From positions 1 through 64,000 of the forward strand of contig CAVOWL010000005.1 in assembly GCA_963700105.1 (NCBI GenBank): a stretch of 64,000 bases of DNA, written 5' to 3'. Within the stretch, counting starts at the first letter, position 1, and the number at the start of each line of letters is the position of its first letter. Below, one piece after another: positions 1 through 7,723 of this stretch. The notes beneath the pieces are model-generated. The model was not told where the DNA came from. It made no database searches and saw only the letters and a list, made by a program, of their open reading frames with translations. The translations under genes and the position numbers were made by a program. The stretch is from CAVUWL01 sp963700105 (lineage in GTDB: Bacteria; Actinomycetota; Thermoleophilia; Solirubrobacterales; 70-9).

Positions 1-553
1 TGGTAGGCTGACCAAAGGACCGAACCTGAGAGGGTCTCCTCGAGGGTGGCGGGGATCTTGTCGCCGTCTGGGTTGAGCACGCGACCAGCGCGAAAGAGGG
101 GGATGAAAGCGCCGCTCGCACGCACGTATCGATCGAGAATCAGCGGGCCGGCGGTCGGGGCCTCTACCACACAGGCGCGGGCGATGATCGGGTTGGTGGA
201 GATCGTCTCGACGAAGGCACCAAGGGCGACGGCGACCTGACGAGGCCAGGCGCATCGGCCTCGGCCTCAAGCGCGTCGCGGAACCCCTGCGCTCGGTGCG
301 CTCGACGACGGTTTCGAAGAGCTGAAGGAAGCACTCCTCCTTGCCCGAGAAGTGCCTGTAGAAGGTCTTGAAGCTGACTCGGGCCCGCTTGACGATCAAC
401 TCGACGGTGACATCGTGGTAGCCACGCTTGGTGATCAACTCACCGGTGGCGCGCAAGATGCGAGCGCGCTGGGCGCCTGGGCGCTCTCGCGGGTGAGGGT
501 CGCCGGAGGCTGGCGAGCCTGGCCCTCGAGGCCTTTTCGGGAAGAGCGCGCAT
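1..553 (-). pseudogene. Decayed TetR-family transcriptional regulator, 3' end beyond window
   Basis: Reading the minus strand gives a typical TetR N-terminal helix-turn-helix: RILRATGELITKRGYHDVTV, then VKRARVSFKTFYRHFSGKEE and CFLQLFE. The ligand domain follows in another frame (QVAVALGAFVETISTNPIIA, then APTAGPLILDRYVRA). At least two frame changes are needed to join these blocks, one near 425..460 upstream of the HTH and one or two near 200..285, and a candidate ATG at 553 is in yet another frame. The C-terminal part (KIPATLEETLSGSVLW) runs off the left edge. In the family such proteins bind palindromic operators as dimers. Here no intact product can be made from the given sequence. It could be a misassembled functional gene, but neighbouring genes are equally damaged, which favours real decay. 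Confidence 0.75.
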
Positions 554-656
554 AAGGGTTGAGGATAGAGCAGCAATCAGCTCTGGTCGCAAAGGGAGGC
601 TCCGAGTCCGAGCATCAGCAAAGCTCCGACCGGCCGGCTCGGAGGCAATCGGGGAT

Positions 657-1290
657 TCAGCCAAGGAATTCGGGCGCGGGGATGCTCAGCTCTTCAAGGG
701 CGGCCTCGGCGCCGAGGTAGGGCAGGACCAACGAGTACATCAATTCGGGATCATCCTGGCCCAGATCTGCGGGTCGTCGCGGTCGATCGCGACGTGCGTT
801 TGCTCGTAAACCCCGCCTGCGAGTGAGACGGCGGTGTCACCGCGAGATGGAGTTCGGATCGTCGAGCTCACGGCGGCCCAGATCGATCAGCTCAAATAGA
901 GCGTCCATACCCTGGTCGCGAATCAGCAGGGCGCGGGTTCCGCCGAGAGGACCTCGATGAAGAGGAAGGGGCACGGGGTAGGTCTTCGCGTAGGAAGCGA
1001 AGCGAGGCGTAAGCGGCGGCGCGAAGCTGGTTGGCCCAACCTTGCTCAGCCGCGTAGGCGGGCCGAGCCGGTGCAGGTATCCGTTCGCCAGTTCCTGAAG
1101 AACCTCACAGAAGCAATCTCAAGGTCGGTGAAGTGGTGCTCGAAGGTCTGCTGGTCAACGTTGCGCGTCCGAGAAGCACCACAGGGTCGTGTTGGCGTAG
1201 CCCTGCTCAAAGCAGAGATCGACGAAAGCTCCCCGATGCGGGCACGCTCGGCGCTCCGCGGTGCAGAGGGCTCGGCGGCTGCCATCAGGC
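657..1290 (-). pseudogene. Second decayed TetR-family regulator
   Basis: The minus strand carries a second TetR-like gene in pieces. An N-terminal block reads FVDLCFEQGYANTTLW, then in another frame NVDQQTFEHHFTDLE, the usual turn-recognition helix followed by YEHF-like residues. A C-terminal block reads ADLGQDDPELMYSLVLPYLG and ends ELSIPAPEFLG before a stop near 657, which is the usual end of actinobacterial TetR ligand domains. Several frame changes separate the blocks. It lies just upstream, in the same direction, of the other decayed TetR gene, so the two may once have been a tandem pair or a single double-domain protein like the intact one at 23808..25118. The exact N-terminal limit is uncertain. 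Confidence 0.6.
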
Positions 1291-1390
1291 TGCAGATCGA
1301 GCGGATGATCGATGGCCTTGGAGAGGATTCCGAGGGCTGCGGTCCAGCAAGCGTGGCACGTCATCGAGGCTCGGGGTCGGGACGGCGTGG

Positions 1391-1913
1391 AATCTGATGT
1401 GGCGCACCAGATGGAAAGGAATGCGGGCTATAAAAGCGCAGGGTTTCCTCAAGAAGGCGAGAGCTTATCTGGGCTGGTGGCGGGGGCATGGAGCCGACCG
1501 CGAGGGCGATGGCCGAGCTCTACGCGGGTCCGACCACAAGAACCACACGACCGAGCTTGGCGATCGAGAGCCCGCGGTCTCCAGCTCCGCAGTGTTCGGG
1601 GAAGATCCACAAGGGCGAGGGGAGCTGCTGCTGTCGCGATCGAGCCTCGATCGCGACGGCGGTACCAACAACCGGGTCGGCGCCGTTTGGTTGGGAGTGC
1701 GTGGTTTGATCCGCTGCCAGCTCGTTGCCAGAGTGGCTCTCCAGTACGTGCGCCTCTATCAGATACCGCGCCTTGTCCACACGGGAGCTACTTCATCTGG
1801 TGTCTCCTATGTCCTGACACAGGAGTCGCCTATGTGGTGAAACCAGACAGCCACCATCTCGGTGAATTGAGCTGGCGTCCTTGAAGCTTTGGTCCGCAGC
1901 TCGCACGCACCGT
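1391..1913. other. Stretch without a recognisable gene
   Basis: About 520 bases lie between the decayed TetR gene and the decayed MocR gene. Several frames are open only because of high GC. None gives a protein I recognise, and none has a convincing ribosome-binding site. Given the decay on both sides, this may be the remains of another gene. Confidence 0.4.
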
Positions 1914-3299
1914 CTACTCCTGCTGGATCGAATCCACTGCACGGGCAAGCTCCCGAACACCGCGACTGATGCTCGCCTCGCCAAGGGACCCGTATCCCAG
2001 AACCAAGCCGGGCCGATCCGGGTCTCGGCTTCGACGTCGTGCCAGCTGAGCGGGTGGACACCTACACCTCGCTTCCTCGCATCACCAGCCAGGCGGGAGT
2101 CGTCGATTTCGCTGGGCAGGTGCGTAACGACGTGCAGGCCGGCGGCGATTCCCTCCAGACGTGCAGCGGAAGGACTGGTTCAGAGCATCGATCATCGCGT
2201 CCCGGCGACGCGATAGCGGCGGCGCATTCGACGCAGGTGGCGGTGGTACTCGCCGCTTGCGATGAACTCGGCAAGCGTGAGTTGCTCCAGCAGCGGAGAC
2301 GGGCCACCGATCAAGGCCTTGCGCTCCAAGAACGGTCCGAGAATCTCCTCGGGCACAAGGAACCAACCGAGCCTCAGGGCGGGCGCCAGCGTCTTGCTTG
2401 CGCTGCCCCCGTAGATGACCCGATCGGGTGCAAGTCCCTGTAAGGAGCCGATGGGATCGCGGTCATAGCGGTACTCGGCGTCGTAGTCGTCCTCGACTAT
2501 GAACGCATCATGGCGCCGTGCCCAATCGATGAGCCGGGCACGACGCTCAGGAGCCAGCACCGCCCCCATCGGAAACTGGTGAGCGGGCGTCACCAGCACC
2601 GCTTCGGCGGCGTGATGCTCCAACTCGTCGGTTCGTATGCCCTGCTCGTCACGGGAATGGGCACCGCGTTGAGCCCAGCCTCTTGGACGATCACCCGGTG
2701 GATGGGCAGGCAGGGGTCCTCCACGGCAAGGCTGCGAGCGCCCAGTGTACGAAGCGCCTCGCAGCCGAGTGCCAGCCCCTGCGTGAACCCCTGGGCCATC
2801 ACCAGCCTGCCGGGCTCGGCCACCACCCCGCGGGCGCGAGCCAGGTAGGCGGCGAGCCCCTCACGCAACACGGCTGCACCGCGAAGGTCCCCGTAGGCGA
2901 GCGCCGGACCGGGGAGATCTTTGATCGCATTGCGCAAGGCTCGCGCCCAGGGGGTGCGAGGGAAGCTGTCCAAATCGGGCAGGCCGGGATGAAAGTCGTG
3001 GATGACCGAATTCGCGTCGCTCGAGGATGCCTGGATCTCGCCCCGCCCCGGCGTCGCGAAATGGGCGACAAACGTCTTGCCGCGTCGACGGACTTCAGAT
3101 ACCCTCGGCCTGCAACTGAGCATAGCCCTCGACGACAACGCCACGAGCGACGCCGAGTTGCTCCGCGAGCGCCCGGGTCGACGGCAGCTCGAGTCCACCG
3201 CTGAGGCGACCCCGCTGGATCGCTTCGCGGATCTGGCTCTCCAGCTGCACGTGCAGCGAAGAGAATTAGTTGCGGTCGAGGCGAACGAACAGGTCCATC
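1914..3299 (-). pseudogene. Decayed MocR/PdxR-type regulator (GntR HTH plus aminotransferase-like domain)
   Basis: From the ATG at 3299 the minus strand reads MDLFVRLDRN, then a TAA stop at codon 11, then SSLHVQLESQIREAIQRGRL and LPSTRALAEQLGVARGVVVE, a GntR winged helix-turn-helix. The frame changes near 3105. A fold-type I aminotransferase domain follows (HDFHPGLPDLDSFPR; LAYGDLRGAAVLREGLAAYL), changes frame again near 2610, and continues with VEDDYDAEYRYDRDP and the PLP-lysine motif GGSASKTLAPALRLGW. The tail (GVRELARAVDSIQQE) ends near 1914 in another frame. MocR proteins sense pyridoxal phosphate or amino compounds and usually control a neighbouring gene. Here the divergent FAD oxidoreductase starts 70 bases away and is also broken. 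The stop plus three or four frameshifts make this a pseudogene rather than a single sequencing slip. Confidence 0.85.
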
Positions 3300-3329
3300 G
3301 GCTATCTGGCCCTGATCAATTGTACAGAT

Positions 3330-3352
3330 CTGGTCCCATCTAAGAGGACCAG
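3330..3352. promoter_or_regulatory. Inverted repeat in a divergent intergenic region, operator candidate
   Basis: CTGGTCC and GGACCAG form perfect 7-base arms with a 9-base spacer. The repeat sits between the starts of the MocR-type regulator (minus, 3299) and the FAD oxidoreductase (plus, 3369). Position and symmetry suit the binding site of a regulator controlling both. MocR operators are often direct repeats, so another regulator may be involved. This is inference from position only. Confidence 0.4.
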
Positions 3353-3368
3353 TAAGTCGTAACGTGCC

Positions 3369-4594
3369 ATGGCAATGGCTGTCCGTAAAGCGATCCAGAG
3401 CGAGGAGGGCACGAGGATCACGATCATCGGCAGTGGCATCGCCGGCCTAGTCGCGGCGATCACCTGCGCCGAGAACGGACATCCAGCGCGCGTGCTGGAG
3501 GCGCACGAGAGGCTTGGAGGGCGCGCACGTGCTTCGAGCGGCCCCTTCACCGCTAACTTCGGCCCCCACGTCTCTACAAGGGGCGGACCAACTGGCGTTG
3601 GCTTGCAGAGCGCGAGCTGCTCCCCCCGATGGCCAAGCCCTCTTTTCGTGGAGTCGGCTTCTTTTACGTGGGCAAGCTGAGGCGGACGCCGCCGCCGGGC
3701 TCGTCCGGGCACTGGCTCTGCTCGGGCGCCGAGCGCCGGTCGAGCAGGACTTTCGCTCCTGGGCAACACGAGGCGCTGGAGCAAAGGCTGCCACAATGCT
3801 CTGCGCTTGGGCGGTGGCGTTCACGTTTGACCCCGATCCTGGACGGCTCTCGGCCGCGTTCGTGTGGGAGCGGCTGAAGTGGATCTACGCACCGCCGGCT
3901 ATCCACTTCGTGATCGGCGACTGGGGCGAGTTGGTCGCCATGCTGCATGAACGGGCGCGGGCGCTCGGGGTCGCGTTTGAGATCGGCACGCAGGTCGAGA
4001 GGCTGCCGCAGGCACCACTGATCGTGGCGTGCGAGCTGGACCAGGCCCAGCGGCTGCTCGGCGAAGAGGACCTGCGTTGGGAGGGAGCCGACGCCGTGCT
4101 GCTCGATATCGGCCTTCTCTCACGCAGAGGCGACGCCACCGCGGTACTGGACCTCGAAGGTGGCGCCCTGGTAGAGCGCTACTCCGCAAGCGACCCCTCT
4201 GTGGCCCCAGCTGGAGCCGAGCTGGTCCAAGCACATGCTGGTGTCAGTGAGAACAGGCCGGTGGAGCTGGGCATGCGGCGCATCGAGGAGATCCTCGATG
4301 CCGGCTTTGCTGAGTGGCGTGAGCGAGTGGTGTGGCGCCGCCGCCAGCTCTCGTGCCGCCGAAGCGGCGCTCTCGATCTTCCCGGCCACAGCTGGCACCA
4401 GCGCCCCGGCGATCGAGCGCGGCGGCGGCGTCTTTCTAGCCGGAGACATGGTCGCCGCCCCCGGCATCCTCTCGGAGGTCTCCTTTGAGAGCGCGCAGCT
4501 GGCCGCCCAGCTCGCCGACCGGTGGCTGCAAGAGCGCTCGCCCGCAATCCCGAGCACACCCATCCGCGATAGGTTGAACTGGAGACTTAGATGA
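3369..4594 (+). pseudogene. FAD-dependent amine-oxidase/protoporphyrinogen-oxidase-like oxidoreductase, frameshifted
   Basis: The product starts MAMAVRKAIQ and shows the Rossmann FAD-binding motif ITIIGSGIAGLVAAITCAEN followed by LGGRARASSG, typical of the phytoene desaturase/amine oxidase superfamily. The frame changes near 3575, continues with WERLKWIYAPPAIHFVIGDW and GMRRIEEILDAGF, and changes again near 4365 to give the closing flavin motif GGGVFLAGDMVAAPGILSEV. About 408 residues would result if the frames were joined, normal for the family. The end overlaps the next start by ATGA at 4591, showing former translational coupling to the SDR gene. The substrate is unknown. Two frameshifts outside homopolymers suggest decay, although sequence error is possible. 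Confidence 0.7.
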
Positions 4595-5445
4595 CAAGGG
4601 TCCTGATCGCTGGAGCTAGCGGTTACCTGGGCCGCCATATGGTCGGCGAGCTGAGCTCGCGGGGCTACCAGACGCGAGCACTGATCCGCGACCCGCAAAG
4701 GCGCAACATGGTGGAGGGCGCCGAAGAGACCGTGGTGCTCGATCTGCTTATACCTGGCGATGACCTCGAGCAGGCCCTGGAGGAGGTCGACATCGTATTC
4801 TCCGCGGCCGGAGAGCCATGCACCTTGCAGCGGATCTCCGACCGCAAGTCGTTTGGCAAGGTCGACTATCCGATCAACCGGAACCTGCTCGAGGCGGCCT
4901 TGCGCCACGGAGTACGGAAGTTCGCCTACGTCACGGTGCTAGCCCCCGCGCAGATGCATGATGACGCCTACGTCGCGGCTCACGAGCGCTTCGTGAAAGA
5001 GCTGGCCGCGAGCGGCATCGAATACTTTGTAATCTGGGCCAACGGTTTCTTTTGCTCCTACCTGGACCTGCTCGACGTGGCGCGGCGGGGGCTGGCGGTC
5101 AGCTTCAGCGACGGCAAAGCGCGCAGCAACCCGATCCACGAGGCCGACCTTGCCGTTGCCTGCGTGGAGGCAATCGAGGGCGAGGAGCAGGAGGTCACGG
5201 TCGGCGGGCCTGAGGTGATCACACGGCGAGAGGAGATCGAGATCGCCTTCGCCGCGGTCGGCCGCAAGCCGCGGGTGCTGCGGATTCCCTCTGCGCTGCT
5301 GGGAGTTGTGCTGCCGCTCTTTCGCCTTCGCGACCGCCGTCGGGCCGAGATGGTGAGGTTCCTCGCTGCACTCAGCAGCGAGGACGTGCTGGCTCCGCCG
5401 CACGGCAAGCAACGACTCCAGGACTACCTCGACGCACACGTATAG
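4591..5445 (+). CDS. SDR-type NAD(P)-binding oxidoreductase (NmrA/atypical SDR)
   Basis: The 284-residue protein starts MTRVLIAGASGYLGRHMVGE, with the GxxGxxG dinucleotide-binding motif at residues 8..14, and continues with the Rossmann pattern ALIRDPQRR and VDIVFSAAGE. Atypical or extended SDR proteins of this kind (NmrA, isoflavone reductase-like) bind NAD(P), and not all are enzymes. A classic YxxxK is not obvious, which fits the atypical class. The ATG overlaps the stop of the flavoprotein upstream, so the two were co-translated. The GNAT gene follows after 27 bases. The gene is intact, unlike everything upstream of it. Substrate unknown. Confidence 0.8.
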   Translation: MTRVLIAGASGYLGRHMVGELSSRGYQTRALIRDPQRRNMVEGAEETVVLDLLIPGDDLEQALEEVDIVFSAAGEPCTLQRISDRKSFGKVDYPINRNLLEAALRHGVRKFAYVTVLAPAQMHDDAYVAAHERFVKELAASGIEYFVIWANGFFCSYLDLLDVARRGLAVSFSDGKARSNPIHEADLAVACVEAIEGEEQEVTVGGPEVITRREEIEIAFAAVGRKPRVLRIPSALLGVVLPLFRLRDRRRAEMVRFLAALSSEDVLAPPHGKQRLQDYLDAHV

Positions 5446-5472
5446 CTGCCGACGATCGGAGAGTTCGCCTCG

Positions 5473-6108
5473 ATGGATCTTGACCACACGTCGTATCACC
5501 GATTGGCGAATATCGAGATCAGAGACCTAGGACGCGGTGAGGCCGACGACGCGGTCGCGCTGCTGGCGAGGGGGATGGGTGACAACCCGCTGAACGTCGC
5601 CGCACACGGTGAGAACTCCGAGCGGCGGCGTTCGCTGGAGCGAGTGTTCGGGGCCCTGTTGCGGATCGTGAGCACCCAACAGCCGATCGGCGGCTTTCAC
5701 GAAAAGAGACTGGTCGCCGTTGCAGGGACCAGCTCGCCGGGCGGATGTCAGCTGAACGTAATACAGCAGCTGAGATTCTTGCCGGAGATCGTGGCGATCG
5801 GGCCGGGCGCGTCGTGGCGGGTCAGAAGTTGGCTCCCCGCTTGGCGCGGGCACGACCCCGATCAACCGCACTCCCACCTCGGTCCGCTCGCGGTTGACCC
5901 TGATCTTCGGTCTCGCGGGGTCGGGGACCAAATCATGAGCGAGTACTGCCGCCGCCTGGACTGCGCCGACCAGCTCAGCTACCTGGAGACTGACAAGGCC
6001 GAGAACGTCCCCTTCTATGAACGACACGGCTACGCGGTGATCGGTGAGGCAAAAGTGATCGGCGTACCCAATTGGTTTATGTCCCGGCAACCACGGCGCT
6101 CGGGCTGA
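5473..6108 (+). CDS. GNAT-family N-acetyltransferase
   Basis: The 211-residue protein has the acetyl-CoA-binding core of the GNAT fold in its C-terminal half: LGPLAVDPDLRSRGVGDQIM gives the R/Q-x-x-G-x-G/A pyrophosphate loop, and YLETDKAENVPFYERHGYAV is the usual beta5-alpha4 segment with the catalytic-region Tyr. The first 60 residues (ALLARGMGDNPLNVAAHG) resemble the N-terminal part of small-molecule acetyltransferases. It follows the SDR gene closely and is probably in the same operon. The acceptor is unknown. Confidence 0.8.
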   Translation: MDLDHTSYHRLANIEIRDLGRGEADDAVALLARGMGDNPLNVAAHGENSERRRSLERVFGALLRIVSTQQPIGGFHEKRLVAVAGTSSPGGCQLNVIQQLRFLPEIVAIGPGASWRVRSWLPAWRGHDPDQPHSHLGPLAVDPDLRSRGVGDQIMSEYCRRLDCADQLSYLETDKAENVPFYERHGYAVIGEAKVIGVPNWFMSRQPRRSG

Positions 6109-6264
6109 AGCCTAACTCCGAAATGCTTGAGTTCACGCGGGTGAGTGCCGTCAGGGCAGTGACATCCAGATTCGAATCCCCTGTGCCGGGCGCTTGGCGG
6201 TGTGGTCGATCACCCTTAGCTGAGGGTTCGAGGCCATCTTCAGGTTTAGGCTGGAACGGTTCCA

Positions 6265-7631
6265 GTGGCCACCCTACTGACAAAAAGCCGAACGCTTCCG
6301 CCCGGCCCCCGCGCACCAGCGCTGATCAACACAGCCCGTCTGATCCAATCGCCGCTTGAGTCGTTGCTCGGCTGGCGCGAGCGTTATGGGGACGTGTTCA
6401 CCGTGCCGCTGCTGCTGTTCGGGGTCGGTGTGTACGTCGCCGACCCACGGGCGATCCGCGAGATATTCACCGGCGAGCAAGCCGACGTCCCAGCCGGTGA
6501 AGGAAATGCGCCGCTGGCGGCCGTGGTAGGCGAGAGGTCGGTCTTCACGCTCGACGGCGAGGCGCACATGCGCCAGCGCAAGCTGCTGCTGCCCGCATTT
6601 CAAGGATGTGCGGTGGAGAACTTCAGGACGGTGATCCGCGACGTCGCCAAGGTCGAGGTCGGACGCTGGCGGCTAGGCGAGCGACTTGTGATGAGGGATC
6701 GGATGCGGGCGCTCACCTTCGAGGTGATCGCTCGGGGCGTGTTTGGGGTGAGCGAGCCGAAGCGGATCGAGAAGTTGCAAAGGGCGCTGGTCGCGGTGCT
6801 CGACATGCAGACCGCTCTCCTGCTGCCGCGAGTGCTGCGCGGCGATCTGGGCCGCTGGAGCCCCGGTGGTCGGTTTCAGCGCCGCCTGAAGGCGGCCGAC
6901 GCGCTGATATATCGAGAGATCGCCCTGCGTCGCACGGAAGCTGACCTCGAGGATCGCAGCGACGTCCTCTCGATGCTGCTGGGCGCGCGCGATGAGGAGG
7001 GTCGATCGATGAGCGACGTCGAACTGCGCGATGAGCTGATGACATTGCTGCTCGCCGGGCATGAGACGACTGCCTCGGTGCTGGCGTTCGCCTTCGACCT
7101 GTTGCCTCGAAACCCCCGCGTGCTGGAGCGCCTGCGCGATGAGTTGAATGCTGGCGAGGACGCTTACCTGAACGCCGTCGTCACGGAGACGCTGCGACTG
7201 CGACCAGCTCTTGATAGCTGCGCGCGGACCCTAGCCAAAGCGCGCATAATCGGTGACTGGGAGGTCCCAGCAGGGATTCGCATCTACCCTGCAATCATCG
7301 TCGTCCAGCTTCGCGAGGATCTCTACCCAGAGCCTCACGAGTATCGTCCGGAGCGGTTCATCGATGGAGCTACGGAGTCATACGCGTGGCTTCCATTTGG
7401 GGGGGAATTCGGCGCTGCATCGGCGCCTCGCTTGCGCAGGCGGAGATGGCGGAGGTGATTCGTGCAGTCGTCTCCAACGTTGATCTCGAGCCAGTCCGGC
7501 CGAACGCCGAACCGGTGGTGATGCGTGGCATCACGATGACTCCGCGTTACGGGACGCCGGTGGTTGTTCGGCGGCTCGGCCGAGCGGGCGGGGCACCTTC
7601 TAGGTTAATTAGGCCAATTCGGCCGGTTTAG
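6265..7631 (+). pseudogene. Cytochrome P450, single frameshift at a G7 run
   Basis: Starting at GTG 6265, the protein has PPGPRAPALINTARLIQSPL at the N-terminus, the I-helix oxygen-binding motif LLAGHETTAS, the K-helix ExxR in ETLRLRP, and the PERF motif. The Cys-loop is split: the given frame reads WLPFGGEFGAAS, but adding one G to the run 7399..7405 restores FGGGIRRCIGASLAQAEM, with the heme-ligand Cys, and the chain continues to LGRAGGAPSRLIRPIRPV. Joined length is about 455 residues, normal for a bacterial P450. Everything else is intact, so a one-base homopolymer error is the simplest explanation; phase variation or a recent mutation are alternatives. No ferredoxin or reductase gene lies nearby. 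Confidence 0.85.
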
Positions 7632-7723
7632 GCTCGGAGGAGGTTCGAAGGGGCCCGGACCGAGCTAGCGCAGTCTGGCGGGGGGCGACATAGGGAGCAT
7701 TCCCGAAGAAAGTTCCAGGTAGG

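Noticed and set aside
957..1884. Long plus-strand open frames across the decayed TetR region
   Set aside because: They are open because of high GC, encode Arg/Ser/Pro-rich products with no family match, and oppose recognisable minus-strand remnants.
6160..6200. GATTCGAATCCCCT segment that looks like a tRNA T-loop or an attachment-site duplicate
   Set aside because: The T-stem does not pair and no matching acceptor or anticodon arm is found upstream; it is not a tRNA.
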